Source of the DNA: Chryseobacterium pennipullorum
Lineage (GTDB): Bacteria; Bacteroidota; Bacteroidia; Flavobacteriales; Weeksellaceae
Direction of reading: 5' to 3'
NCBI RefSeq assembly: GCF_003384725.1
Contig: NZ_QNVV01000005.1
Coordinates: 62,001 to 126,000 of the forward strand
DNA: 64,000 bases
The notes under the pieces were generated by a model. It worked only from the letters and a program-made list of their open reading frames with translations. It did not search any database and was not told where the DNA came from. This document shows positions 55,361-64,000 of the stretch, one piece after another (the stretch's first letter is position 1; the number at the start of each line of letters is the position of its first letter). The position numbers were made by a program, and so were the translations under genes.

Positions 55361-56380
55361 ATGAAAAGAAAGCAAATTATCTGGCTTCAGATTCTCTATT
55401 GGAGTTTCGATTTTTTTGGAACGATCATTACTCCTTTTTACTTTTTTCCAGATGAGCTCAGCGATCAGGTAAGAGTTCTCAAGATCACCTTCTTCATTGT
55501 CAAAATCCTTAGTTTCTATATTTTATATTTATTTATATTTCCCAGGGTTTTCCGGCCTGATACATTATATACAGCAGTTGTTGTTTTTCTGATGAGCCTT
55601 TTCTGTTTTGCAGGCTTGCGGTACCTGTTGGAAGAAATCATTTTGCCGGTGATTGTGGGATTTAGAAATTATAATGTCAATACAGGGCTTACATATTACT
55701 TTTTCGATAATATTTATACCAGTTCTCTCACGACCTTTATTGCGGGAATTCTCTGGGTACTGGAAAAATATGGCATTGCGGAAAATGATAAAAGACAGCT
55801 TTTAATAGAGAAAAAGCAAGCAGAACTTCAGGCACTGAAAACCCAGATAAATCCTCATTTTATTTTCAATTCATTAAATAATATCTATTCCCTTGTTTAT
55901 CAAAATTCGGATAAAGCACTTCCTGCTATTGAAGAGCTGGGACAGCTGCTGCGATACAGTACAAAAGACCTGGAAAAAGATACAATTTCCCTGGAAAAGG
56001 AGATGGGGTATATCAACAGCCTGATAGCACTGGAAAAACTCAGAATAAAAAACCCGGAGCTGCTGCACATAGAAAAAGATATCCGGCACTCCTACCTGAA
56101 GATCTCTCCCATGCTGCTGGTTCCCTTTGTGGAAAATGCTTTTAAGCATGGTGATTTCCGTGATAAAGGATTTGAAATGAAAATTTCTGATCACGATAAA
56201 TTTCTGCATTTTTATCTTTTGAATTTTAAAACGCAGAAAATAAAAGATACTGTTTCAGGAATAGGGATTCAGAATGTGAAAAAAAGACTGGAAATATTGT
56301 ATCCCAAACATCAGCTGGTGATCCAAGAATCAGAAACAGAATTTAAGGTAGATTTAAAAATTGATTTACGGGATGAATAG
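55361..56380 (+). CDS. LytS-type sensor histidine kinase
   Basis: 339-residue inner-membrane kinase. About four helices in the first 150 residues, without a visible extracytoplasmic sensor domain, then a His_kinase domain with NPHFIFNSLNNIYSL (phosphoacceptor His near 166) and an ATPase region with VPFVENAFKHG (N box) and GIGIQNVKKRLE (G box). Start ATG 55361; a TTG two codons upstream is less likely. It overlaps the regulator gene by 8 bases. Ligand unknown. Confidence 0.93.
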   Translation: MKRKQIIWLQILYWSFDFFGTIITPFYFFPDELSDQVRVLKITFFIVKILSFYILYLFIFPRVFRPDTLYTAVVVFLMSLFCFAGLRYLLEEIILPVIVGFRNYNVNTGLTYYFFDNIYTSSLTTFIAGILWVLEKYGIAENDKRQLLIEKKQAELQALKTQINPHFIFNSLNNIYSLVYQNSDKALPAIEELGQLLRYSTKDLEKDTISLEKEMGYINSLIALEKLRIKNPELLHIEKDIRHSYLKISPMLLVPFVENAFKHGDFRDKGFEMKISDHDKFLHFYLLNFKTQKIKDTVSGIGIQNVKKRLEILYPKHQLVIQESETEFKVDLKIDLRDE

Positions 56381-57050
56381 AATAAAATGTATCATTGTGG
56401 ACGATGAGCCTTTGGCCATATCTCTTTTGGAAAGATATGTAGAAAACATACCCTTCCTGGAGCTTGTTTTTTCTACGGAAAACCCTGTTCTTGCCCTCGA
56501 ATATATCAGGGATCATGAATCTGATCTTTTTTTTTTAGATATTCAGATGCCGGAACTTACGGGAATCAATTTTATGAAGATTAATGGAGATCAGCAGAAA
56601 TATATCCTGACTACCGCATATTCTGAATATGCATTGCAAGGATATGAGCATAATATTATCGATTACCTTTTGAAGCCAATATCCTTCGAACGCTTTCAGA
56701 AAAGTGCATTAAAAGCTAAAGAATGGTTTGCCATTCCGGAAGAAAAAAACGCTCATTTTTTCATAAAATCCTCAGGACAGCGGCACCGCATCAATTTTAG
56801 TGAAATCCTTTACATAGAGAGTATTAAAGACTATGTTAATATCCGCACGGAACATGATGAGTTTATTGTTCTGGATACTCTTAAATCTATGGAAAATCAG
56901 CTTTCTGAAAGATTTGCACGGGTTCATAAATCTTTCATTGTCAATTTGGATAAAATTAAAAGCATTGGAGCAAAAAAAGTTATTCTTCCCGAATTTGAAA
57001 TTCCTATCGGAGAAAGCTATAGATCCGGCCTTCTGGATAGATTGAAGTAA
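56373..57050 (+). CDS. LytTR-type response regulator
   Basis: 225 residues. Receiver domain with CIIVDDEPLA and the phosphoacceptor Asp near residue 56 (FFLDIQMPELTG), then a LytTR DNA-binding domain (about 125-225; FIKSSGQRHRINFSEILYIES, FARVHKSFIVNLDKIKSI). The ATG 56373 overlaps the kinase stop. Such regulators bind paired 9-10 bp repeats; the motif shared by both receptor genes is a candidate target. Expected to control the nearby receptors. Confidence 0.93.
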   Translation: MNRIKCIIVDDEPLAISLLERYVENIPFLELVFSTENPVLALEYIRDHESDLFFLDIQMPELTGINFMKINGDQQKYILTTAYSEYALQGYEHNIIDYLLKPISFERFQKSALKAKEWFAIPEEKNAHFFIKSSGQRHRINFSEILYIESIKDYVNIRTEHDEFIVLDTLKSMENQLSERFARVHKSFIVNLDKIKSIGAKKVILPEFEIPIGESYRSGLLDRLK

Positions 57051-57154
57051 GAATATCTTAAAGTTATTATGATAATTAAACCTTAGGTTTCTAAAGCCTA
57101 TAAGGTTTAATATGCTTAAGTTCAACAAAGAATATTTCAATACAGTTAAATAAA

Positions 57155-57181
57155 AAAGACGACTTCATTGAAGCCGTCTTT
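57155..57181. terminator. Terminator between regulator and aconitase genes
   Basis: AAAGACG-a-CTTC / GAAG-c-CGTCTTT stem with one A-C mismatch and loop ATT (57155-57181). Serves the two converging genes. Confidence 0.8.
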
Positions 57182-57202
57182 ATATTAATCTAACAATTAA
57201 TT

Positions 57203-59470
57203 TTATTTTTCCTGTTGTTTGATCAGGTTCAATGCAGAACCGGCCTTAAACCAATCAATTTGCTGGTCATTATATGTGTGGTTGGCGATGATAATATCTT
57301 TAGTTCCGTCTTTGTGAACGAATTCTAAAGTCAACTGCTTCCCTGGCGCAAACTGATCAAGATCTAAGAAATTAACGGTGTCATCTTCCTGGATTTTGTC
57401 GTAGTCAGCTTCATTCGCGAAAGTGATTCCCAGCATTCCTTGTTTTTTAAGGTTGGTTTCGTGAATCCTTGCAAATGATTTTACCAAAACAGCTTTTACC
57501 CCAAGGTGTCTCGGCTCCATAGCAGCGTGCTCTCTTGAAGAACCTTCACCATAGTTCTGGTCTCCTACAACAATTGTAGGAACGCCCGCAGCCTTGTACG
57601 CTCTCTGCACGGCAGGAACTTCACCGTATTCGCCGGTTAATTCATTCTTAACCTTATTGGTTTCCATATTGTACGCATTGACTGCTCCAATCAACATATT
57701 GTTTGAAATATTATCAAGGTGGCCTCTATATTTCAACCATGGTCCTGCCATAGAAATGTGGTCCGTCGTACATTTTCCGAATGCCTTGATCAATACCTTG
57801 GCTCCTTCAATGTTTTTGCCATCCCATGCAGGGAATTCTTCCAGCAGCTGAAGTCTGTCAGAAGTAGGGCTTACGTTCACCACTACACTGGATCCATCCT
57901 CAGAAGGAGCCTGATAACCGTTATCATCTACTGCAAAACCTTTTGCTGGAAGCTCAAAACCTTTAGGCTCATCAAGTTTTATTTGCTCGCCGGCTGTGTT
58001 AGTTAAAGTATCCGTAATCGGGTTGAAGTCCAACCTTCCTGAGATGGCGACTGCAGCAACCATTTCAGGAGAAGCTACAAATGCATGCGTATTAGGGTTA
58101 CCATCTGCTCTTTTTGCAAAGTTTCTGTTGAAAGAGTGGATGATGGAGTTTTTCTCTCCTTTTTCAGCACCTTCTCTATCCCATTGTCCGATACATGGTC
58201 CACAGGCATTGGTAAATATTCGTGCGTTTTCAAATTTTCTGAAGGAATCTAAGAAACCGTCTCTTTCCGCTGTAAATTTCACCTGCTCAGAACCTGGGTT
58301 GATTCCTAAAATTGCTTTTGGCTTTACCCCTTTGGCTACTGCATCTTCTACGATAGAAGCGGCTCTTGATAAATCTTCGTACGAAGAGTTAGTACAAGAA
58401 CCAATAAGGGCCCATTCTACTTCTAGCGGCCATCCGTTGGCTTCTGCCTTAGCTCTGAATTCAGAGACAGGGGTGGCAAGGTCCGGAGTGAAAGGTCCGT
58501 TTAAGTGAGGCGCAAGTTCTGAAAGATTGATTTCAATCAATTGATCAAAGTACTGCTCCGGATTGGCATACACCTCAGCATCACCTGTCAGATGTTCAGC
58601 AATTTTGTCCGCTGCATCTACTACATCCTGTCTTCCCGTTGCAGCAAGATACCTTCTCATTGAGTCATCATATCCGAAGGTGGAAGTCGTAGCCCCGATT
58701 TCAGCACCCATATTACAGATGGTGCCTTTGCCTGTTGCAGAAAGAGATTCTGCTCCATCACCGAAATATTCTACGATGCACCCGGTACCTCCTTTTACGG
58801 TAAGGATTCCTGCTACTTTTAAGATCACATCTTTGGCAGAGGTCCATCCACTCATTTTACCGGTTAATTTTACACCGATAAGTTTAGGCATTTTAAGCTC
58901 CCAGGCCATTCCGGCCATTACATCTACTGCATCAGCACCTCCTACGCCGATCGCTACCATTCCAAGGCCTCCTGCATTTACCGTGTGTGAATCCGTACCG
59001 ATCATCATTCCTCCAGGAAATGCATAATTCTCCAGTACTACCTGGTGAATAATACCTGCTCCGGGTTTCCAGAATCCGATTCCGTATTTATCACATACAG
59101 AACTTAAGAAGTTGAATACTTCAGAATTTTTGTTGATACCTTCCTGTAAATCTTTATCAGCACCTACCTTCGCCTGGATCAGGTGATCGGCGTGAGCGGT
59201 TGACGGAACAGCTACTTTAGTCTTTCCTGCCTGCATGAACTGTAAAAGGGCCATTTGTGCCGTTGCATCCTGCATGGCTACTCTGTCCGGTGCAAAGTCT
59301 ACATAAGAGTTTCCTCTTTCATATGCTTGTGTAGCATTTCCTTCCCATAGGTGGGTATAAAGGATTTTTTCTGAAAGGGTAAGAGGTTTTCCCACAATTT
59401 GTCTTGCCGCAGCAATTCTGTCAGGGTAACGCTCGTACACCTTTTTGATCATATCAATATCAAAAGTCAT
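57203..59470 (-). CDS. Aconitate hydratase, mitochondrial-type
   Basis: 755-residue TCA-cycle enzyme interconverting citrate and isocitrate through cis-aconitate. Cluster cysteines are in [11 protein letters not shown] and [15 protein letters not shown], and the active-site part [18 protein letters not shown] is in the swivel domain. The start at 59470 ([16 protein letters not shown]) fits the family opening; an ATG at 59497 adds nine residues behind a good AGAGGA and could be used. It lies downstream of acnB in the same direction, about 300 bases apart. Confidence 0.95.
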   Translation of the reverse strand: MTFDIDMIKKVYERYPDRIAAARQIVGKPLTLSEKILYTHLWEGNATQAYERGNSYVDFAPDRVAMQDATAQMALLQFMQAGKTKVAVPSTAHADHLIQAKVGADKDLQEGINKNSEVFNFLSSVCDKYGIGFWKPGAGIIHQVVLENYAFPGGMMIGTDSHTVNAGGLGMVAIGVGGADAVDVMAGMAWELKMPKLIGVKLTGKMSGWTSAKDVILKVAGILTVKGGTGCIVEYFGDGAESLSATGKGTICNMGAEIGATTSTFGYDDSMRRYLAATGRQDVVDAADKIAEHLTGDAEVYANPEQYFDQLIEINLSELAPHLNGPFTPDLATPVSEFRAKAEANGWPLEVEWALIGSCTNSSYEDLSRAASIVEDAVAKGVKPKAILGINPGSEQVKFTAERDGFLDSFRKFENARIFTNACGPCIGQWDREGAEKGEKNSIIHSFNRNFAKRADGNPNTHAFVASPEMVAAVAISGRLDFNPITDTLTNTAGEQIKLDEPKGFELPAKGFAVDDNGYQAPSEDGSSVVVNVSPTSDRLQLLEEFPAWDGKNIEGAKVLIKAFGKCTTDHISMAGPWLKYRGHLDNISNNMLIGAVNAYNMETNKVKNELTGEYGEVPAVQRAYKAAGVPTIVVGDQNYGEGSSREHAAMEPRHLGVKAVLVKSFARIHETNLKKQGMLGITFANEADYDKIQEDDTVNFLDLDQFAPGKQLTLEFVHKDGTKDIIIANHTYNDQQIDWFKAGSALNLIKQQEK

Positions 59471-59695
59471 ATCTAATTGTATTTTATTCTTATCCATAAT
59501 GTCCTCTCTTTGTTGGAGAGGAAATATACTTTCTTTTATATCAAAAAATGTTCCTATAATCTGTCAACAGGGGTAAATTGATATTTAAATCAACAGATTT
59601 TATAACTTTCAATTTAAGAAAAAATAGATTCTATTTTTTAGATTTTGTCGAAAAAAAATCGTATTTACATTAAAATAGAAACATTCTAAACAAAA

Positions 59696-59738
59696 AATTG
59701 AAAGATCTTAAATCCTTAAGGATCAAAATCTTTCAATT
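59696..59738 (-). terminator. Terminator of acnB
   Basis: AATTGAAAGAT / ATCTTTCAATT 11-bp stem with an inner palindrome ATCCTTAAGGAT, followed by T residues on the minus strand. It separates the two aconitase genes, so they are probably independent transcripts. The rest of 59471-59778 is AT-rich with no gene seen. Confidence 0.85.
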
Positions 59739-59778
59739 ATAGTATTGTCAAAAGTCTTGCGACTTATTTGTAAGTTTC

Positions 59779-62562
59779 TTAGTGAGCGTGAGTGCTTGTC
59801 AGTTCTTTGATGGAAGGAACAAAAGTGGTAAGATCTATACCTTCAACAGCCGCTTTGTATTCATCTATATTTGGAATTCTACCCATAATCGCAGACAATA
59901 CAACAACCGGAGTTGATGCCAGTAAAGACTCTCCTTTTTTACGCTCAGAATCTTCTACCACTCTTCCCTGGAAGAGACGGGTAGACGTAGCCAGAACGGT
60001 ATCCCCCTTTGCTGCCTTTTCCTGGTTACCCATACAAAGGTTACATCCAGGGCGCTCAAGGTACATTACATTTTGGTATTCTGTACGAGCCTCTCCTTTT
60101 GGAGCACTGTCGTCAAATTCAAAGCCGGAATATTTTTCCAATAATTCCCAGTCTCCTTCAGCCTTCAATTCATCGATGATATTATAGGTAGGTGCTGCTA
60201 CTACAAGAGGGGCATTGAATTCTACTTTACCACGTTGTTTTTCAAGGTTTTTCAACATTTGAGATACAATCTTAAGGTCTCCTTTGTGCACCATACATGA
60301 TCCTACGAAACCAAGATCTACTTTTTTCTCACCTCCATAGTAGGAAAGGTCTCTGATGGTATCGTGAGTATATCGTTTGGAAACATCATCGTTGTTTACA
60401 TCCGGGTCAGCAATCATTGGCTCCACGATCACATCAAGATCTACTACTACTTCAGCATAATATTTGGCGTTAGAGTCAGGAGTAAGAGCAGGTTTCTCAC
60501 CGGATCTTATTTCTGCAATTCTGTTGTTCGCTTTGTCGATTAATCCCTGAAGTACCTTATTGTGGTTGTCCATTCCTTTATCGATCATGATCTGGATTCT
60601 GCCTTTGGCTATTTCCAGTGATTCAATAAGGGTGTTATCTTCAGAAATATTGATAGAAGCTTTTGCTTTCATTTCGGCAGTCCAGTCTGTAAAGGTAAAT
60701 GCTTGATCTGCAGGAAGTGTTCCGATGTGAACCTCAATGATTCTTCCCTGAAATACGTTTTCTCCTCCAAACTGCTTCAGCATCTGAGCCTGGGTAGCAT
60801 GCACAACATCACGGAAATCCATATGTTCTTTCATGTTTCCTTTGAAAGTTACTTTCACAGATTCAGGGATCGGCATAGAAGCTTCACCGGTAGCCAGTGC
60901 AAGAGCAACGGTTCCTGAGTCAGCTCCGAAAGCTACTCCTTTAGACATTCTCGTGTGTGAGTCTCCACCAATAATGATCGCCCACTCGTCAACGGTAATA
61001 TCGTTAAGAACTTTGTGAATAACGTCAGTCATCGCATGATATTCACCTTTCGGGTCACGAGCAGTGATCAAACCGAAATCGTTCATGAATCTCATGAGTT
61101 TAGGAATGTTAGCCTGAGCTTTTTTATCCCATACAGATGCGGTATGACAACCTGACTGATAGGCACCGTCAACGATAGGGGAAATAACTGTAGCAGCCAT
61201 AGATTCGAGCTCCTGAGAAGTCATAAGACCTGTCGTATCCTGGGAACCTACAATATTTACTTTAACCCGAACGTCTGATCCTGCATGCAATACTTTCCCT
61301 GGTGTAGACCCAACAGCATTTCTGTTAAAGATTTTTTCTACTGCAGTAAGACCTTGCCCATCGTGAGAAATCTCCTTGGACGGGGCAAAAACCTGAGGGG
61401 CTTCAACACCCAGAAGTTCTGCAGCAAACGTCTGAAGTTTTTTACCAAATACGATCGCATAGGATCCGCCAGCTTTAATGAATTCCATTTTCTGTGGAGT
61501 AAATGCCTTAGAAATGTCAATCAGTTCCTGGTCGCCGTTATATAATTTTTTTGTTTTTGTATTGATGGTAAGAATAGTTCCTGTAGCTACTGAATAAGCC
61601 TGCTCAAGAATTGGTTCGCCACTTTCATTACGAACAGGGTTTCCATTTTCGTCAAGCTTTTTAACCCAGTTTTTAAGGTCTATACCGATACCTCCTGTAA
61701 CATCTACTGTCGTAAGGAAGATGGGAGAAATACCATTGGTTCCTCCAACGATCGGAGCAAAGTTGACAAATGGTACGTACGGGCTTGCCTGTTTTCCTGT
61801 CCAAAGAGCAACGTTGTTTACCCCTGACATTCTTGAAGAGCCTACGCCCATTGTTCCTTTTTCAGCAATTAGCATAACGCTTGCATCGGGATGCTGTGCC
61901 TGAAGAGCTTTTATTTCCTCCTGTGCCTGAGGAGTGATCATACATTTTCCATGAAGTTCTCGGTCTGATCTGGAGTGAGCCTGATTTCCCGGAGAAAGTA
62001 AATCCGTGGAAATATCACCCTCACCGGCGATATAGGTAACAACTTTGATTTCTTCAGCTACTTCCGGAAGTTTTGTGAAGAATTCAGCTTTTGCGTAGCT
62101 CTCAACAATTTCCTGAGCAATTTCGTTACCGTTGTTAAATGCCTCCTTCAAACGGGTAGTATCCGCTTCATAGAGGAAAACCTGTGTTTTAAGAACGTTA
62201 GCTGCCTCCTTGGCAATAGAAAGATCAGCTCCTAAAGCAAGATCAAGTAATACACCAATAGAAGGGCCACCTTTCATATGGGATAACAACTCAAAAGCAA
62301 ACGCCGGTGATATTTCTTCTACTACGGATTCACCCAGAATGATCTCTTTTAGAAATTTGGCTTTCACTCCTGCTGCACTTGTTGTTCCGGGCAGTGTGTT
62401 GTAAATGAAAAATTTAAGAGAATCCGTTCGGTCTGCATTACCTGAATCTTTAATTTGTGCGATAATTTCGCTTAGCAATTCAGCACCATCAATGGGCTTT
62501 GGATGAAGCCCCTGGCTTTTTCTTTCTTCAATCTCTTTGATGTAATCCTTATAAATACTCAT
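59779..62562 (-). CDS. acnB: AcnB-type aconitase / 2-methylisocitrate dehydratase
   Basis: 927-residue enzyme of the AcnB branch, with an N-terminal HEAT-like domain and swivel domain ahead of the catalytic core. Cluster motifs are PGCNLCMGNQ near the C-terminus and VGSCMVHKGD. GDSHTRMSKGVAFGADSGTVAL is conserved. It acts in the TCA cycle and can serve the methylcitrate cycle of propionate use. The size exceeds E. coli AcnB (865) by about 60 residues, mainly in insertions. Confidence 0.95.
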   Translation of the reverse strand: MSIYKDYIKEIEERKSQGLHPKPIDGAELLSEIIAQIKDSGNADRTDSLKFFIYNTLPGTTSAAGVKAKFLKEIILGESVVEEISPAFAFELLSHMKGGPSIGVLLDLALGADLSIAKEAANVLKTQVFLYEADTTRLKEAFNNGNEIAQEIVESYAKAEFFTKLPEVAEEIKVVTYIAGEGDISTDLLSPGNQAHSRSDRELHGKCMITPQAQEEIKALQAQHPDASVMLIAEKGTMGVGSSRMSGVNNVALWTGKQASPYVPFVNFAPIVGGTNGISPIFLTTVDVTGGIGIDLKNWVKKLDENGNPVRNESGEPILEQAYSVATGTILTINTKTKKLYNGDQELIDISKAFTPQKMEFIKAGGSYAIVFGKKLQTFAAELLGVEAPQVFAPSKEISHDGQGLTAVEKIFNRNAVGSTPGKVLHAGSDVRVKVNIVGSQDTTGLMTSQELESMAATVISPIVDGAYQSGCHTASVWDKKAQANIPKLMRFMNDFGLITARDPKGEYHAMTDVIHKVLNDITVDEWAIIIGGDSHTRMSKGVAFGADSGTVALALATGEASMPIPESVKVTFKGNMKEHMDFRDVVHATQAQMLKQFGGENVFQGRIIEVHIGTLPADQAFTFTDWTAEMKAKASINISEDNTLIESLEIAKGRIQIMIDKGMDNHNKVLQGLIDKANNRIAEIRSGEKPALTPDSNAKYYAEVVVDLDVIVEPMIADPDVNNDDVSKRYTHDTIRDLSYYGGEKKVDLGFVGSCMVHKGDLKIVSQMLKNLEKQRGKVEFNAPLVVAAPTYNIIDELKAEGDWELLEKYSGFEFDDSAPKGEARTEYQNVMYLERPGCNLCMGNQEKAAKGDTVLATSTRLFQGRVVEDSERKKGESLLASTPVVVLSAIMGRIPNIDEYKAAVEGIDLTTFVPSIKELTSTHAH

Positions 62563-62814
62563 AATAGAAGTCTTTCATTTTAAAGGCAGATGTATAAAAA
62601 CAGTAATTTCTGCTGTTGCTGCTTCCTGGTCAATTCAATTAAACATTTTGAGTTCCTGCATTTAAATATGCAATATGAACCGGAGTAAAGCAGGTATAAC
62701 CTACACTTTTTTTAAAAGTTTTAAAATTATTAAACAATTCAAAATGTTGCCCAAATTTACGAAATTTTACTATTTTATCAGAATGAAATTATTTAGATTC
62801 TTTATAAATATGAA

Positions 62815-62846
62815 TTTGATAATTTCTATTTTTGGCCGTAATTTTG
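62815..62846 (+). promoter_or_regulatory. Promoter of WG-repeat gene
   Basis: TTTG (62815-62818), 20 nt, TAATTTTG (62839-62846), a perfect Bacteroidota pattern. The start is expected near 62853, ten bases before the ATG at 62863. The rest of 62563-62862 is AT-rich and has no other recognised element. Confidence 0.8.
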
Positions 62847-62862
62847 CAGTCAAATGACGAAT

Positions 62863-63633
62863 ATGAAAAATATCCTGAATGTTTTGTGCGTTTTTATTTC
62901 GATTTCTGTTTTCTCCCAGACAAAATCTGTGAAGAAAATTGCCGTAAAAAATGGAGCAAAAAATACAGTGAAAAAGGGCAATGCAACGGCTAAGCCCAAT
63001 CCCGATCTTGTGGTGATCAATGAAGATCTTCCGGTTCTGATTCCGAAAAAGAAAGGGGATCAGTTCGGATACGTAAACCAGAATGGGAAATTTATTATTC
63101 AGCCTGAATACCATATTGCTGTATTTTTTTATGAGGATTGTAACCTCCTGAATTCCCCAAATGAAAAAGTAAGGAAATTTGGAAAAGCAGAATATGCAAC
63201 CGTAGAAAAAGATATGATTTCCTATCGGGTAGATAAGACAGGAAAAAGAGTATACCGTTTTAAAGATTCGGATCTTGGGAAATGCAGGTTTGAGGAATAT
63301 AAGCAGCAGCTGTTTCAGGCATATGTCCTGAATGGTTTTTATGGAATCATTGAAAAATCCAAATTTGTAAATGCAGCAGACTACAGGCAGTATCAGCTGT
63401 ATCCCCAGTATGAATATCTGTATATCATGGAGGGCGATGATGTTGCCAATCCGATGGTCGTGGCTTCCCATAATGATAGATTTGGGGTGATTGATGTCAA
63501 CAATAAGATTATTATTCCTTTCGAATATTCCAATATCAAAAGAAATTTCAGCTGGAAGCTGGGAAAAATGTTTGAGGTAACGAAAGACGGTAAAAACTAC
63601 TATTACATCGATGCCAACAATAAGACATACTAA
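62863..63633 (+). CDS. WG-repeat (KWG) secreted protein
   Basis: 256 residues. Signal peptide MKNILNVLCVFISISVFSQ, a Lys-rich linker, then WG-type repeats: GDQFGYVNQNGKFIIQPEY and DRFGVIDVNNKIIIPFEYSNI, with a third partial unit KNYYYIDANNKTY. These beta repeats form solenoid-like sheets. ATG 62863 preferred over 62854, which adds three residues. No function known. Strong own promoter. Confidence 0.85.
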   Translation: MKNILNVLCVFISISVFSQTKSVKKIAVKNGAKNTVKKGNATAKPNPDLVVINEDLPVLIPKKKGDQFGYVNQNGKFIIQPEYHIAVFFYEDCNLLNSPNEKVRKFGKAEYATVEKDMISYRVDKTGKRVYRFKDSDLGKCRFEEYKQQLFQAYVLNGFYGIIEKSKFVNAADYRQYQLYPQYEYLYIMEGDDVANPMVVASHNDRFGVIDVNNKIIIPFEYSNIKRNFSWKLGKMFEVTKDGKNYYYIDANNKTY

Positions 63634-63765
63634 AGCTGTAAGCAGTGGGAACGATGACCTCGGCAGGTATAGGGTTTCCAGGATACTTCCGATCCGATAA
63701 AACTGATGGTCACCAATACCTGCATCCGCCAACTCACTACCTGTTTCCATCTCACATTTTTTTTG
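63634..63765. other. Intergenic stretch of unusual composition
   Basis: About half G/C by eye, clearly higher than other gaps here. It contains GCAGGTAT (63663-63670) and its complement ATACCTGC (63716-63723), and the self-complementary TTGGTGACC region. A minus-strand frame through it belongs to a shadow of the WG-repeat gene. No gene recognised. Confidence 0.4.
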
Positions 63766-63773
63766 TAATTTTG
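63766..63773 (+). promoter_or_regulatory. -7 box before second TPP riboswitch
   Basis: TAATTTTG, a perfect TAnnTTTG match. Transcription would begin near 63780, exactly at the riboswitch P1 stem. No clean TTTG at the expected -33 distance. Confidence 0.6.
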
Positions 63774-63779
63774 CGGCTG

Positions 63780-63854
63780 AAATAAAGGGGTGCTTTAACA
63801 GGCTGAGATAATACCCAATGAACCTGGAACAGGTAATGCTGTTTAGGGAATTTT
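63780..63854 (+). promoter_or_regulatory. Second TPP riboswitch
   Basis: Core elements in order: AAAGGGGTGC, CTGAGATAATACCC, TGAACCTG, CAGGTAATGCTG and TAGGGAATTTT. P1 pairs bases near 63780-63783 with 63851-63854. It is independent of the first copy at 43555 and stands before a gene starting at 63974. Confidence 0.95.
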
Positions 63855-63973
63855 GAAAATGGACCAGGAGAACGGTTTCACAATACCCATTCTCATTAAG
63901 AACTGTAACAGCAGTAAATGGTTACATTGTTTAATCCGCCCCTTTTATTCATTAAATGCTAAAGATTTATAGA

Positions 63974-64000
63974 ATGAAAGGTTTATTTTTTTTAGGGCTT
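63974..64000 (+). CDS. Start of TPP-riboswitch-controlled gene (3' end cut by window)
   Basis: ATG at 63974 opens MKGLFFLGL, the beginning of what looks like a signal peptide, and the frame is open to the edge. A TPP-controlled exported protein in Bacteroidota is most often a thiamine-related TonB-dependent receptor, but only nine residues are visible. The identity is inferred from riboswitch plus signal-peptide character. Confidence 0.6.

Noticed and set aside
62770..63750. Long minus-strand frame of 326 codons opposite the WG-repeat gene
   Set aside because: It covers the WG-repeat gene on the opposite strand, which has a signal peptide, promoter and repeats; the frame has no domain and is a shadow.

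Overview
The window looks like a chromosomal segment from a Chryseobacterium-type flavobacterium (phylum Bacteroidota). The clues are AT-rich DNA, promoters of the Bacteroidota form (TTTG, about 20 nt, TAnnTTTG), a fused CcoN-CcoO cbb3 oxidase, several OMP_b-brl_3-type TonB-dependent receptors, many small lipoproteins, and a double-glycine leader peptide of the type common in Chryseobacterium. Gene content is mainly housekeeping. I saw no rRNA, tRNA, CRISPR array, prophage or insertion sequence. The genus is inferred from protein style; no database search was possible.

Layout. Positions 1-5.0 kb hold the 3' part of meaB, two lipoproteins (one an M48 protease), and an MlaE/MlaF-type ABC module whose ATPase gene overlaps an outer-membrane barrel gene. 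Positions 5-10.5 kb hold a minus-strand series: polyprenyl-phosphate sugar transferase, queE, folD, a methyltransferase and pgi. Positions 10.8-20.4 kb hold a DUF4349 lipoprotein, a glutaryl-CoA-dehydrogenase-like enzyme, DoxX, an 8-cysteine double-glycine leader peptide, an AI-2E-type transporter, lon and a PpiD-like foldase.

Positions 20.5-30.2 kb run on the plus strand: an MCE protein, a membrane Fe-S oxidoreductase pair split by a secreted protein, a small envelope-polysaccharide-like group (polytopic protein, GT4 glycosyltransferase, flippase), a conserved protein often named ABC transporter ATPase although it has no ATPase motifs, and serS. Positions 30.3-40.7 kb form the respiratory block ccoI / ccoS-ccoNO-ccoQ-ccoP / ccoG-fixH-safE, with a divergent Crp/Fnr regulator. 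A near-identical Crp/Fnr-like operator lies in front of both the regulator and ccoS, which suggests oxygen or redox control with feedback.

Positions 40.7-43.5 kb hold panB, a pseudouridine synthase and a YD-repeat-like lipoprotein. Positions 43.5-49.6 kb are a TPP-riboswitch-controlled thiamine operon, thiS-thiC-(TenI-like)-thiE-thiG-thiH-thiF. Positions 49.7-57.1 kb are an envelope block: two TonB-receptor-like barrels, a small membrane protein with an Hsp20 chaperone, and a LytS/LytTR two-component pair. Both receptor genes have the same 10-base motif upstream, a candidate site for the LytTR regulator. Positions 57.2-62.6 kb carry two different aconitases in tandem. The right edge has a WG-repeat protein and a second TPP riboswitch in front of a gene cut off by the window.

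No wholly new system is evident. The best leads are the orphan Cys-rich leader peptide, the paired Crp/Fnr operators, the shared TonB-receptor motif, and the palindrome over the thiamine promoter.
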